A DNA stretch of 64,000 nucleotides from the NCBI GenBank assembly GCA_937930845.1, contig CALHBJ010000001.1:62001-126000 (forward strand), in the 5' to 3' direction. Source of the stretch: an uncultured Rhizobiaceae group bacterium. Lineage in GTDB: Bacteria; Pseudomonadota; Alphaproteobacteria; Rhizobiales; Rhizobiaceae. This document shows, one piece after another, positions 25,541-35,116 of the stretch; within the stretch, counting starts at the first letter, position 1; every line of letters begins with the position of its first letter. The translations under genes and the position numbers were made by a program. Under the pieces are notes generated by a model, which was not told where the DNA came from, did not search any database, and saw only the letters and a program-made list of their open reading frames with translations.

Positions 25541-25770
25541 CTTTTTCCCCCTCAGCGCACCAGCACTTGCTGTGTGCACCACTGCCTCATAAATGCGTTT
25601 CAGCCACCCAAATACCAAAATGTCGGGCATTGGGCACCGGGGTGACTTTCACGATCCCTGCTCCCGACACCCTTATTCGGCCATCGAACGCTTGATTCGC
25701 AACGTTAAGATAACATATCGCCGTGCGAATGCTGCAAGCCCATCAGCAGAAATATGTGGGCAGTCTCACT

Positions 25771-26574
25771 TCATTCCTCCATTGCCTGCACTATTTGCGA
25801 AAGAGCTGGCCCGATTGGTGCCTGCAATGTGAGATGGGCAATCTTGTCCAGGGGCGTGGAGTCGCGGTTGATGATCAGCAGTTTGGCCCCATTGTGCTGG
25901 GCGATGATCGGCAGGCTTGCCGCGGGTTGCACCACCAGCGATGAGCCCAACACAACAAACAAATCACACTCCAGCGCCATTGTTTCTGCCTCCACCATTT
26001 TTGCCTGGGGCATGGGTTGGCCAAATGAGATGACGGCCGCCTTAACCAGTCCGCCGCATCGCGTGCATGTGGGGGACGATCCTTGGCTGTCGATATGGGT
26101 TTTGGCCTGGTCGAGCGCCATGGGGCTTTGGCACTCCAGGCAGGCTGCACGGGTGCCGTTGCCGTGGATTTCGATAATATCGGTTTCTTGAACACCCGCG
26201 CGCTGATGCAGGCCATCTATGTTCTGGGTGATGACACCCCTGCCCTTTTGCCGCCCCATGATCTGGGCCACAGCAACATGTCCGGCATTGGGCGAAGCTG
26301 CATCAAATTCTGCCTGGAAATGGAAACGGCGGCGCCAGTCTTCCATGCGGGTGGCTTCGTCAGCAACAAAATCGCTGAACTGAATGGGCTTCATCTTGGT
26401 CCAGATTCCGCCTGGGCTGCGGAAATCCGCAATGCCTGATTCAGTTGAAATGCCCGCGCCTGTGAAAAATACGATGGACTGCGCCTCATCAAATTCTCCC
26501 ACCAGATCATCCCATTCGCTCTGGGTGAGGCCAAAATTTTCGACAGGTTGGGGCGCGTTCACTTGAGTTTCCAA
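25771..26574 (-). CDS. NAD-dependent protein deacylase (sirtuin)
   Basis: A 267-residue Sir2-family enzyme. The NAD-binding motif is F-T-G-A-G-I-S-T-E-S-G-I-A-D-F-R; T-Q-N-I-D-G-L-H-Q-R-A-G and the catalytic His in E-I-H-G-N follow. Zinc ligands are C-L-E-C and C-T-R-C. It removes acyl groups from lysines using NAD. The start is a TTG at 26574; a GTG at 26562 is possible. The enzyme resembles CobB, but the acyl preference cannot be told. Confidence 0.9.
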   Translation of the reverse strand: METQVNAPQPVENFGLTQSEWDDLVGEFDEAQSIVFFTGAGISTESGIADFRSPGGIWTKMKPIQFSDFVADEATRMEDWRRRFHFQAEFDAASPNAGHVAVAQIMGRQKGRGVITQNIDGLHQRAGVQETDIIEIHGNGTRAACLECQSPMALDQAKTHIDSQGSSPTCTRCGGLVKAAVISFGQPMPQAKMVEAETMALECDLFVVLGSSLVVQPAASLPIIAQHNGAKLLIINRDSTPLDKIAHLTLQAPIGPALSQIVQAMEE

Positions 26575-26646
26575 TTCTGATCTCTAGGGTCGTCGCCAGC
26601 AGGTTCATCCCCAAGGGGATGGGCTATATCCTGGAGCAAGAAGCCT

Positions 26647-27087
26647 ATGAAATATCTACATACTATGGTGCGGATCAAGGACATTGACGAATCCCTTGAT
26701 TTCTATGTGAACAAAATGGGCATGGTGGAAACCAAGCGCAAAGAATTTGAACAGGGCCGGTTCACACTGATCTTTCTGGCCGGCACCGATGATGCAGATG
26801 CGGCAAGGGCACAAAACGCGCCGGAACTGGAACTCACCTATAACTGGGATCCGGAAGACTATGACACGGGCCGCAATTTCGGCCATCTGGCCTATAGTGT
26901 CGACAATATCTACGAGACCTGCCAACGGCTGATGGATGCTGGTGTGACGATCAACCGGCCACCCCGCGACGGGCGCATGGCTTTTGTCAAATCACCGGAC
27001 AATATTTCGTTTGAATTGCTGCAAAAAGGAGATGCGCTGGAACCGGCCGAACCATGGGCATCCATGGAAAATACTGGCAAGTGGTGA
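26647..27087 (+). CDS. gloA: Lactoylglutathione lyase (glyoxalase I)
   Basis: A 146-residue enzyme of the vicinal-oxygen-chelate fold. It begins [11 protein letters not shown] with the first metal His, then [18 protein letters not shown] and a final Glu in I-S-F-E-L-L-Q, the four usual metal ligands. It converts the methylglyoxal-glutathione adduct to lactoylglutathione. Length and motifs are those of bacterial GloA. It is transcribed rightward, away from the sirtuin gene. Confidence 0.92.
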   Translation: MKYLHTMVRIKDIDESLDFYVNKMGMVETKRKEFEQGRFTLIFLAGTDDADAARAQNAPELELTYNWDPEDYDTGRNFGHLAYSVDNIYETCQRLMDAGVTINRPPRDGRMAFVKSPDNISFELLQKGDALEPAEPWASMENTGKW

Positions 27088-27315
27088 TTTCGGCCCAAAC
27101 GGGCATTGCGCGACACAATACTGCCTTACTTGGCCTTTAGCGCCAGACAGACGTTGGATTTTGTTGATTTTCTGGTGGAAATGGGCAAAACGGCTTGATG
27201 AGTCTTATTGGGATTCGTTTGACCTTGGGGAGGGTTCAAACGGATGTCAGCGGCTTATCCATTGGGGCACAACAGGGTCGCACATTTGCGCTGCAACTGT
27301 TTTGGGAGCTGACTA

Positions 27316-28413
27316 TTGTTGAGACGCGACGGGCCAAAGGCTGAACGCAATAATTCCCAGCGCGGTTTGGCGCGGGCTTGTCGTTTAGGCATTGCCATAA
27401 GCTCCCTTTTCGCACTCACAGCTTGTGTTGCCGGCGGCGCATCAATCCCAAAAGATCTGGGTTCCGTCCTCACGCCCCAACAATCCACCGTTGCTGAAAA
27501 ACCCATTGAACCGGATACCAGCCTGGCACTTGCCGACACGGGCAAAACCTCACCGGTTGAGCGGGCAATCGTCAATAACAACACCGCCAAGACCCCTAAG
27601 ACCGCACAGCCAGCCACTAAGACCAAAGCCGCGACAAAGACCGATGTAACCACAGCGTTGCGCCCGGTCACGCCAGCGGCGAGTGCATCTGACACGGCTG
27701 CGACACAGGCAAAGGTCAATGCCCCCGCAAAAGCGGATGCGGCAAAAACTACGGCCATCAAACCTGTATCGGCCCCTGCGCCAGCTCAGCCTGCACAGAA
27801 AGCCAAGGAAAAACCAAAAAGCCTTTTTGCCGCGATCATCGCAGCCAACAAAAATGGGCGCAAAAAAGCGCAAAAAGCAAAAAAGCGCACCGCAACCCGG
27901 GCGCGGCTGACCAGCCGGTCGGCGGGCAGCGCCCTGCCCGGTGTGCGCAAAAACCGTTCAATCTTCGCCATCGACGAATCAAATGAAACCGAAGAGTTGG
28001 ACGAACCAGTGCGGTTGGCAGCAGTGACCAATCTGGCACGGCGCGGCAATCATGGCCTGTTATTGCAGCGCAAGGGTGTACAGGTAGGCTGTTTCCCACC
28101 CCATCTGGTGCGTTTGCTCAAGACGGTTGAACGCAAATTTGGCCGCACGCCGATTGTGACTTCGGGCTTCCGCTCTCAACGACATAACCGCATGGTGCGT
28201 GGCGCGCGCAATTCCACCCACACCCGCTGCCTGGCGGCGGATATTCAGGTGCAGGGCGTTTCCAAGTGGACATTGGCCAAATATTTAAGAAGTCTGCCCG
28301 GCCGTGGCGGCGTTGGCACCTATTGCCACACCAAATCGGTTCATATCGACATTGGATCGAAACGCGCGTGGCATCATTGCGGCCGCAAGCGCAAGCGCAA
28401 AAAGCGCGCCTAG
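27316..28413 (+). CDS. Lipoprotein with C-terminal M15-type peptidase (DUF882-like) domain
   Basis: A 365-residue protein. A signal peptide ending L-T-A-C (Cys about residue 36) indicates a lipoprotein. Residues ~60-200 are a low-complexity Ala/Lys/Thr/Pro linker. The last ~110 residues are a peptidase M15-like domain with V-T-S-G-F-R-S, H-T-R-C-L-A-A-D-I and S-V-H-I-D-I-G, the zinc-ligand pattern of D-Ala-D-Ala peptidases. The tail is very basic (K-R-K-R-K-K-R). It probably acts on peptidoglycan in the periplasm, with the basic linker and tail binding wall or membrane. The start is a TTG. Confidence 0.75.
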   Translation: MLRRDGPKAERNNSQRGLARACRLGIAISSLFALTACVAGGASIPKDLGSVLTPQQSTVAEKPIEPDTSLALADTGKTSPVERAIVNNNTAKTPKTAQPATKTKAATKTDVTTALRPVTPAASASDTAATQAKVNAPAKADAAKTTAIKPVSAPAPAQPAQKAKEKPKSLFAAIIAANKNGRKKAQKAKKRTATRARLTSRSAGSALPGVRKNRSIFAIDESNETEELDEPVRLAAVTNLARRGNHGLLLQRKGVQVGCFPPHLVRLLKTVERKFGRTPIVTSGFRSQRHNRMVRGARNSTHTRCLAADIQVQGVSKWTLAKYLRSLPGRGGVGTYCHTKSVHIDIGSKRAWHHCGRKRKRKKRA

Positions 28414-28506
28414 GGCCGCTGCAAAAAATACCCATAAATGTTGTGTTTTTTTGGTCATTAAGGCCTTGCAGCCAAATCCATTCCTGCCTATAGAACTGGC
28501 GACTGT

Positions 28507-28581
28507 GGTCCCTTCGTCTATCGGTTAGGACGCCAGGTTTTCAACCTGGAAAGAGGGGTTCGATTCCCCTAGGGACTACCA
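28507..28581 (+). tRNA. tRNA-Glu (anticodon UUC)
   Basis: Acceptor GGTCCCT pairs with AGGGACT; the anticodon loop TTTTCAA in CAGG/CCTG gives UUC; the T-loop is TTCGATT; CCA is encoded. Length 75. Confidence 0.95.
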
Positions 28582-28822
28582 TTCCTTCCACATGTCATCG
28601 AAACTGCCGGACCGCCCAAAGACATTGGGCGTTTGTCGGAACGATTTTGCGTGGGTTTCGAAGAGAGGCAAATTCTTCCTCGCCCGACACCAATAGAGGC
28701 AATGCAAAGCCAGCGTGACGTCAAGTGACCGGCAACAAAGCGACAAAATGTGGAACTTTGCTCCACGTTACAGATGCTCAATTCGGTTGTCTGCGCTTCG
28801 TTTGGCTAATGATCAAATTTGC

Positions 28823-30283
28823 TTAAGCAACCAGGCGGTTCTTCGTTCCCAGTTCGTTGCGCGTAGAACGAATATCGATGATTTCTGCGCATCCGCGTCC
28901 TTTGCTTTTTGCGGCATACAAGGCTTGATCCGCTTGGCGAATAATGTCCGAAACAGAAGCGGTGTAGTCACTCCAGATTGCCACGCCGACACTTGCTCCA
29001 ATCCGAACACTCATGTCGCCGATTGGAATTGCCAATGACACGACTGACACAATTTCGTTGCTCAGTGCCTTCAGTTCTTTGGCATCGCTGGCATCATAAA
29101 TGACAACGGTGAACTCGTCGCCACCCACGCGGGCCACGATGCCTTTGTCTTCAACAACGTCATTCAACCGTTCGGCAGTGGTCTGAAGAACTGCATCGCC
29201 CGCGTGATGGCCCCAAGTATCATTTATCGGCTTAAACTTGTCGAGATCCACACAAAGGATGGCTGTCGGGGTTTGCCCGTTGGCGTTTGCAATTCGTTCA
29301 AGCGTCTGGTCCAATCTCGCTCGGTTGGGAAGCCGCGTTAGAGGGTCGTGAAAAGCCATGAAAGCATTGTTGATTTCGCTTTCCTTTAGCTGAATCAGCG
29401 CTTGTCCGTATTTTCGGGAAAACACCCATAACAAGGCACCAAACAGCGCGACCATCAAAACGATCCAAGGAATGGACCTCTGCCAGATGGCCGTCGATGG
29501 CTTGGGGGCATTCCACACGGCTTTCAAGTCGGCAAAGTCCGAGAGCTTCACTTCGAATTCCCGATCAGTCACTCGATCTGATGGTACGATCTCGAAGGAG
29601 GATAAACCAAGCTTGTCCCTGATTTCAGTCATCACGCTTTCAGTCAGGGGTTTTTGGGTCAACAGAACGAATGGTTTGCCATCGGGAAGCAAAAATCCTT
29701 CGCTGGGTACAATTGCCTGGGCGAGAAACAAACTGACCGTATCACTCGTCATGCGAAATTCATGGGCGTGAATTTCGGTGCCCGGTCGAACAGGATCTTC
29801 GGGAAAAGAATACCCGTTTCGGTGGCGCTTGCGGCCCTCAAAATAGAGTTTTGTTGTGGTGTCGATCAGCTTTTGGTTTTGCTCAACCAGGGATTTCCCC
29901 ACATCCGGCTCCAGCAATTTGGCCCGGTGAACAGTCACGACCGGTTGACCTGAGGGAGCGACGATAATCGAGTCCTCAATATCGAAGTCTTCCCAGAGCC
30001 ATTCAGCGATTTCACGGCGCATGAAACTCTTATCGAGATCGCCATTAAGGGCTTTGAGAGTATCATCCCAATTGGAGATTTGAGATTGATCCCGGGCCAT
30101 CAAATCGACCTGACGCGCAATCTCATTCTGTACGAGGACGACCCTGTTTTTTTCGTCCGTCCGGTCCGCAATGTTAGCGGCTGAGTAAAGAACGAACAGG
30201 CTCCAACTCAAAAAAACGGCCAGTGTGAAGCCGCTCGCAAGATACAATACCGGCGTCAATTTATCTTTGAAGCGAAAGATCAT
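28823..30283 (-). CDS. Membrane diguanylate cyclase with CHASE4 sensor and GGDEF domain
   Basis: A 486-residue signalling protein. A first membrane span (about 12-35) precedes a ~220-residue periplasmic domain with the CHASE4-like motif I-S-N-W-D-D-T. A second span lies near residue 275. The C-terminal GGDEF domain shows D-P-L-T-R-L-P-N-R, D-L-D-K-F-K-P-I-N-D and an intact R-V-G-G-D-E-F catalytic loop, so it should make cyclic di-GMP. No EAL domain is present. No inhibitory RxxD is evident just before GGDEF. It stands alone between tRNA-Glu and recJ. A link to the polysaccharide locus 5 kb away is speculative. Confidence 0.9.
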   Translation of the reverse strand: MIFRFKDKLTPVLYLASGFTLAVFLSWSLFVLYSAANIADRTDEKNRVVLVQNEIARQVDLMARDQSQISNWDDTLKALNGDLDKSFMRREIAEWLWEDFDIEDSIIVAPSGQPVVTVHRAKLLEPDVGKSLVEQNQKLIDTTTKLYFEGRKRHRNGYSFPEDPVRPGTEIHAHEFRMTSDTVSLFLAQAIVPSEGFLLPDGKPFVLLTQKPLTESVMTEIRDKLGLSSFEIVPSDRVTDREFEVKLSDFADLKAVWNAPKPSTAIWQRSIPWIVLMVALFGALLWVFSRKYGQALIQLKESEINNAFMAFHDPLTRLPNRARLDQTLERIANANGQTPTAILCVDLDKFKPINDTWGHHAGDAVLQTTAERLNDVVEDKGIVARVGGDEFTVVIYDASDAKELKALSNEIVSVVSLAIPIGDMSVRIGASVGVAIWSDYTASVSDIIRQADQALYAAKSKGRGCAEIIDIRSTRNELGTKNRLVA

Positions 30284-30650
30284 TTCCTGCTTCCCCCATC
30301 CCTACGATGGTCGGACACTAAGACTATCCAGTAAAATTTAGAGAAATCGAAAATTACAATTTAGAGAGTTCGCAGTAATTATTTATCAATATTAAATCTG
30401 AGACAGCATCTACAATACCTGAACAGCGTACGCGGAATTTTCATCGTGAGCGCAAGCCTACAAACGGCGGCTGTTACCCTCTAATGTCGGTGCAAGGCGT
30501 GGCGCAACGCGCGCGTCAGTAAAACCTGAATTCGGTATAATATCCCCATTGCCGCCATCAACCGTTACTTGGACTATCCATTTTTCAGCGACTTTCCCGT
30601 CTCGGTCAGGATGGTTGTGTTGGTCATCGATTTTTAACTCCACACGAAAT
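30284..30650. other. 367-base intergenic stretch
   Basis: Between the diguanylate cyclase and recJ. The right part contains a 61-codon frame on the minus strand (30458-30643, GTG start, no ribosome site) directly after recJ. I see no homology or codon evidence for it. The left part (30310-30400) is AT-rich and probably holds the cyclase promoter. Confidence 0.4.
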
Positions 30651-32453
30651 CTATATGCGTTTGGGGATGGTTGCTACGTCGATCAGGCGCAATTGGACCC
30701 GGCGGGTGCCTCTGAAGAAATCGGCGCTTAGGGTGCCTGCGAAATGCATGCGTTCGCCGCGCCCCGTCAACAGGGCTTCGCCCAGCGGGGTGTCTGCGGC
30801 GCGAAATACGATGCCGCGCAGTTCTGCGCCATCGGGTGAACCAATGGAAAATCGCACATGGTTTTCGCCCACCCTGTCGGCAAACCGCACCACGTGATTG
30901 GGAAAGGCAAAGACTGGTTGACTGTTGCCAGCGCCAAAGGGACCGGCCTTTTCCAGCAGGTCAACAAACTCAACACTGGCCCCGCGCGCGGACAGGGCTG
31001 CATCCACTTTCAACGCCCGCGCGGCGGCAGCGTCTTTCACATCGCCGCCCAGATGGGATTCCAGGAAAGAGCGGAACTGGGCTAATTTGCCCCGTTCCAA
31101 CGTAATCCCGGCGGCCATGGCATGACCGCCCCCTTTGACCAATATGCCCTGTTCAACCGCCAACCGCACCGCTTTGCCCAAGTCCACTCCGGCGATGGAC
31201 CGCCCGGAGCCCGTGCCCACGTCACGGTGGTCAAATGAAATCGCAAATGCCGGGCGGTTGAATTTGTCTTTCAGGCGCGACGCGAGCAGGCCCACAACGC
31301 CCACATGCCAGGTGTCCCGTTGGGTGACCAATACGGACGGGCCCTCCCCCAGGCCGATTTCAGCATCGGCTTCGTCAATGGCTTGCGCCAGCATGACTTT
31401 TTCCAAGGCCTGCCGTTCAGCGTTCAACTGGTCCAGTTTGTCGGCAATTTCCTGGGCTTCTTCCCGGTCAGAACAGGTTAACAAACGCGCCCCAAGCGAA
31501 GCATCTCCGATGCGCCCTCCTGCGTTAATTCTAGGCCCCAGCAAAAAACCCAGATGCCAGGCTGCCGTGGGACCGTCCTGGCGTGCAGCCTGGGCCAGTG
31601 CTGCCAGCCCAACGGATTTGCGCTGGCGCATGATTTCCAGACCACGGACTACAAATGCCCGGTTTAACCCCTGAAGCGGAACCACGTCACAAACCGTGCC
31701 CAGGGCGACAATGTCGAGCCAGTTCATCAGGTCGGGTGCTGGATGGTCACTATACCAGCCGGACTGACGCAATTCGCGATTGAGGGCAACAAGCGTTAAA
31801 AACACCACGCCCACTGCGCATAGATGCCCCTGCCCCGACAAATCATCATTGCGGTTTGGATTGACCAGCGCGACCACATCCGGCAATTCATCGCCAACCT
31901 GGTGGTGATCAAGCACAATCACATCCACGCCCAGTTTGCGGGCATGGCCGAGCGCGTCGAGACTGGTGGAGCCGCAATCGACGGTGACAATCAGCTTCGC
32001 GCCATTTTCCACCAGTTCGCCAATCGCGGCTTCATTGGGCCCATATCCTTCAAAAATGCGGTCGGGAATGTATATTTCTGCCTCAATGCCACAGGCGCGC
32101 AGGAAATTGGCCAGCAGTGCCGACGATGTTGCGCCATCCACATCATAGTCGCCAAACACGGCGATCTTGTCGCCGGCAATGATGGATTGGTGCAAGCGTT
32201 TTGCCGCCACATCCATGTCGGTCAGTGTCGACGGGTCGGGCATCAGATCGCGCAGGGTTGGCGCAAGATAGGACCGGCTGTCGGCAGCGGTTACGCCGCG
32301 CGCTGCCAGCACCCGCGCCAGGGGCGCCTCAATGTGAAATTCGTCCACCATTGTTTGCGCCTGGCCCGCTTCGACACGGCCCATGCGCTCGATCCAGCGC
32401 TGGCCGGACAGGGAGTGTTCTACTTCCAGAAATGCGCGTTCAGGCTGCTCCAT
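30651..32453 (-). CDS. recJ: Single-strand DNA-specific exonuclease RecJ
   Basis: A 600-residue 5'-3' exonuclease of the DHH family. It begins F-L-E-V-E-H-S-L-S-G-Q-R-W. The DHH-type metal motifs are present: F-G-D-Y-D-V-D-G-A-T, V-D-C-G-S and L-D-H-H-Q-V. The DHHA1 motif is G-G-G-H-A-M-A-A-G, and a C-terminal OB-like domain follows. It acts in recombinational repair. The start overlaps the end of ctaA by 14 bases, so the two are translated from one leftward message. Length is normal for alphaproteobacteria. Confidence 0.95.
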   Translation of the reverse strand: MEQPERAFLEVEHSLSGQRWIERMGRVEAGQAQTMVDEFHIEAPLARVLAARGVTAADSRSYLAPTLRDLMPDPSTLTDMDVAAKRLHQSIIAGDKIAVFGDYDVDGATSSALLANFLRACGIEAEIYIPDRIFEGYGPNEAAIGELVENGAKLIVTVDCGSTSLDALGHARKLGVDVIVLDHHQVGDELPDVVALVNPNRNDDLSGQGHLCAVGVVFLTLVALNRELRQSGWYSDHPAPDLMNWLDIVALGTVCDVVPLQGLNRAFVVRGLEIMRQRKSVGLAALAQAARQDGPTAAWHLGFLLGPRINAGGRIGDASLGARLLTCSDREEAQEIADKLDQLNAERQALEKVMLAQAIDEADAEIGLGEGPSVLVTQRDTWHVGVVGLLASRLKDKFNRPAFAISFDHRDVGTGSGRSIAGVDLGKAVRLAVEQGILVKGGGHAMAAGITLERGKLAQFRSFLESHLGGDVKDAAAARALKVDAALSARGASVEFVDLLEKAGPFGAGNSQPVFAFPNHVVRFADRVGENHVRFSIGSPDGAELRGIVFRAADTPLGEALLTGRGERMHFAGTLSADFFRGTRRVQLRLIDVATIPKRI

Positions 32454-33543
32454 AGGAAGGGCTTACAACTCCCGAACGTGGGGTGGAAGATATAATATTG
32501 CGCGGTGAAAGCGCCCGCCAATGGGCGGTGGCAAAGACCAGCAGCACCACTCCGCCAAACTGATGCATCAATGCCCAGCTGATCGGCACCTGCAACAGCA
32601 GGGTCATGATGCCGATACAGGCCTGGAGGGTGATCAACACAAACAAAAATACCGCCCGCCGGGAATGGGTGGTTGTGGGATGTTTGGCGACAACCAGAAC
32701 TGCGTGCAGCCCGGCTGCGCCCCACAAGATATAGGCAGAAACCCGGTGTAAAAATTGTGCGGCCTTGGCGTTGTCGAGGAAATTTTGCCACCACGGCTCC
32801 ATCACCAGAATGCCGGTTGGCACATAGACACCATCCATTTTGGGCCATGTATTATAGGCCATGCCAGCATCAAGACCGGCAACAATTCCGCCAATAAATA
32901 TTTGTACCAGCAACAACACAATCAGCGCCCCGCCCTGCCATGCGATGGCCTGTGCGGGGCTTTCGCTATGCTGTGCCAAAGAGCGCGCGAGCCAGATCGT
33001 GGCAACCAAAATCACGCAAGCCAATGTGAGGTGTATGGCCAGGCGAAGCTGGCTCACATCTACTCTTTCGGTCAGCCCGGACTTGACCATCCACCAGCCG
33101 ATTGCACCTTGCATTCCCCCCAATATGACCAATCCAATCAGCAGGGGTTTTAACCAGGCTGGCAATTGCCCCCGTGTCCAGAACCAGATCATGGGCAAGA
33201 TCACGGCAAAACCGATCAAGCGCCCCAAAAAGCGATGTCCCCATTCCCACCAAAAGATGAACTTGAACTGGTCCAGCGACATGCCGGCATTGACCGTCTG
33301 GTATTCCGTGGTGGTTTTGTATTTTGTAAATTCAGTCGCCCAATCAGCCGCATTAAGTGGCGGAATCATGCCCGCAATGGGTGCCCATTCCGTGATCGAA
33401 AGGCCTGAATCGGTGAGCCGTGTCGCGCCCCCCACCAGCACCATGACCGATACAAGAACCGCTATGCCGTAAAGCCAAAAGCGCACGGCACGGTGATCGT
33501 CTGCCCACATTGAATTTGCTACCCGGTTAAATCTGTGAGGCAT
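32440..33543 (-). CDS. ctaA: Haem A synthase (COX15/CtaA)
   Basis: A membrane protein of about 367 residues with eight hydrophobic segments. The family motifs are G-G-A-T-R-L-T-D-S-G-L-S-I-T-E-W, W-E-W-G-H-R-F-L-G-R and I-H-L-T-L-A in the first half, and H-R-V-S-A and H-Q-F-G-G in the second; the histidines are the haem ligands. It oxidises haem O to haem A for cytochrome oxidase. The open frame continues upstream to 33615; the ATG at 33543 (M-P-H-R-F) gives the usual family length. Confidence 0.92.
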   Translation of the reverse strand: MPHRFNRVANSMWADDHRAVRFWLYGIAVLVSVMVLVGGATRLTDSGLSITEWAPIAGMIPPLNAADWATEFTKYKTTTEYQTVNAGMSLDQFKFIFWWEWGHRFLGRLIGFAVILPMIWFWTRGQLPAWLKPLLIGLVILGGMQGAIGWWMVKSGLTERVDVSQLRLAIHLTLACVILVATIWLARSLAQHSESPAQAIAWQGGALIVLLLVQIFIGGIVAGLDAGMAYNTWPKMDGVYVPTGILVMEPWWQNFLDNAKAAQFLHRVSAYILWGAAGLHAVLVVAKHPTTTHSRRAVFLFVLITLQACIGIMTLLLQVPISWALMHQFGGVVLLVFATAHWRALSPRNIISSTPRSGVVSPSYGAA

Positions 33544-33733
33544 GGATATGCCTGCCAATATCCGCGTTGTTTTGTGCCCGCTCGCCCGGAATGTAAAGCC
33601 CGGAAACTTGCGCAAAAAGCGGCATCGCGTCGCGTTTGCACAACAAGTTCAGCCAGGCTCTGGCACAATTGCGCCAAGGAGCTTATGAAGCAAAAAAGAC
33701 GCCCGGAAACGGCTCAACTGTCAGGACATTCCC

Positions 33734-33958
33734 ATGCGATTTACTTTGCCTCTTCGCATCAAAAAGATGATTGGCATGATTTTGATTGTCGTGCTTGTGG
33801 TGGTCTATGCGCTTGGCGCAGTTGCGGTTGCCTCTGCAAGTCTGGCAACCGCGCCATGGTATGCACATTTGTTGTTTTTTATGTTCAGCGGCTTCTTGTG
33901 GGTCATCCCGGCCATGGTGATCATCAAATGGATGTCTACGGATACCGCATCCAACTGA
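33734..33958 (+). CDS. DUF2842 small membrane protein
   Basis: A 74-residue protein with two hydrophobic segments (about 13-35 and 44-64). The ending W-V-I-P-A-M-V-I-I-K-W-M and the basic start R-I-K-K-M-I-G match the alphaproteobacterial DUF2842 family, of unknown function. It is transcribed rightward, between divergent ctaA and the convergent deacetylase gene. Confidence 0.75.
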   Translation: MRFTLPLRIKKMIGMILIVVLVVVYALGAVAVASASLATAPWYAHLLFFMFSGFLWVIPAMVIIKWMSTDTASN

Positions 33959-33978
33959 CGCGCTGGCGCATTTGGCGC

Positions 33979-35064
33979 TTAGGCCACGTTGAGCCGGCTT
34001 ATGCCTGTTCCAAGGCGTGTGGGCAGGCCGGTCGTGAGTGGCGCGAAGTGGCGGCGGCTTTGATAAAGCCCGTTGACTGACACACGCGGCAGCGCCGTCA
34101 TATGGTCTAAATGACTGGCGAATATGTGCCCTGCCCGGGTTGTGACCGCGGTTTTGAAGCCCACATCTTTTGCCAAATCGAATTCCCGGCTCGCGGCCGC
34201 CGTGGGATAGCCATAGGGAAATGCGAAATGATCGGGTCTCTGTGACAGGCGTTTTTCGATCTCCGATGCCCCCTCTTCCATTTCCTGACGGGCGCGCTCT
34301 TTGGACAGGCGCGCCAGGGCATAATGATTGACCGAATGGGCGCCAATGGTGCAAAGCGGGTCTTTGGCAATCTCTGCAATCTCATCCCATTGCATGAGTT
34401 GCGATGTGCGAATTGCCCCCAGATCAATATCGTAGCGGGCGCACATGTCGTGCACCGTTCTGGCCTGGTCAAGTTCCGGCACTTCCTGGGTCAAATACCC
34501 CAGCAAACGGCCATAAGCTGCATATTTACGCTCAACCGTGTCACAGCGCAGTAGTTCTTTTTCATATCCGCTGCCCAATTCCACCGTGTCGTGCTTGCGC
34601 ACCAGTTCGGCAATGGCGTCCCACCAAAGTTCTGAGGTGCCGTTGATCAGCCCGGTCGCAAAGTAAATTGTGTAGGGCAGATTGCGTTGTTTGAGGATGG
34701 GAGCCGCCAGGGTGGCCGTGTTCTTGTATCCGTCATCGAAGGTCAGTGCCGCAAACCGTTTATCCCTTCGGGGATTGGCAATGCGCTGGGGCAAGTCATC
34801 CATGCTGATCACTTCAAAGCCTCTGGCTTCAAGTATGTCGAGCGTTGTCTCAAGAAATTCCGGGGTGATGCTCAAATGTGCATTGGGGTCAAATTTTTCA
34901 GTCGATTGCGGCTTTACATGGTGAAACGTGAGCACAAGCCCCAGTTCCGAGCCCATTTGCTGATATAACCGATCAACCCCAAGCGTATTAAGACCTGTGA
35001 GAACAGCTTTTGTTAAGCGTGTTGTTCTTTTTGCCATCTCTATCGCGTCCCAATTCATTCCCAC
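33979..35064 (-). CDS. Polysaccharide deacetylase family protein
   Basis: A 361-residue enzyme of the NodB/CE4 superfamily. It has L-T-F-D-D-G-Y (catalytic Asp pair) near residue 108 and the metal-binding I-G-A-H-S-V-N-H-Y near residue 240, then F-A-F-P-Y-G-Y. No signal peptide is evident, so it is probably cytoplasmic or membrane-associated. It likely removes N-acetyl groups from a polysaccharide precursor. It lies at the edge of the polysaccharide locus, divergent from the acyltransferase gene. An ATG at 35037 (M-A-K-R-T) is an alternative start. Confidence 0.87.
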   Translation of the reverse strand: MGMNWDAIEMAKRTTRLTKAVLTGLNTLGVDRLYQQMGSELGLVLTFHHVKPQSTEKFDPNAHLSITPEFLETTLDILEARGFEVISMDDLPQRIANPRRDKRFAALTFDDGYKNTATLAAPILKQRNLPYTIYFATGLINGTSELWWDAIAELVRKHDTVELGSGYEKELLRCDTVERKYAAYGRLLGYLTQEVPELDQARTVHDMCARYDIDLGAIRTSQLMQWDEIAEIAKDPLCTIGAHSVNHYALARLSKERARQEMEEGASEIEKRLSQRPDHFAFPYGYPTAAASREFDLAKDVGFKTAVTTRAGHIFASHLDHMTALPRVSVNGLYQSRRHFAPLTTGLPTRLGTGISRLNVA

Positions 35065-35116
35065 ATGAAACTAGGCAGAACTTGTTTAGAAATTCCTGAC
35101 AATATTCAACCATTGC

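Noticed and set aside
30458-30643. 61-codon frame after recJ
   Set aside because: GTG start without a ribosome site and no family resemblance; kept only as a note in the intergenic entry.
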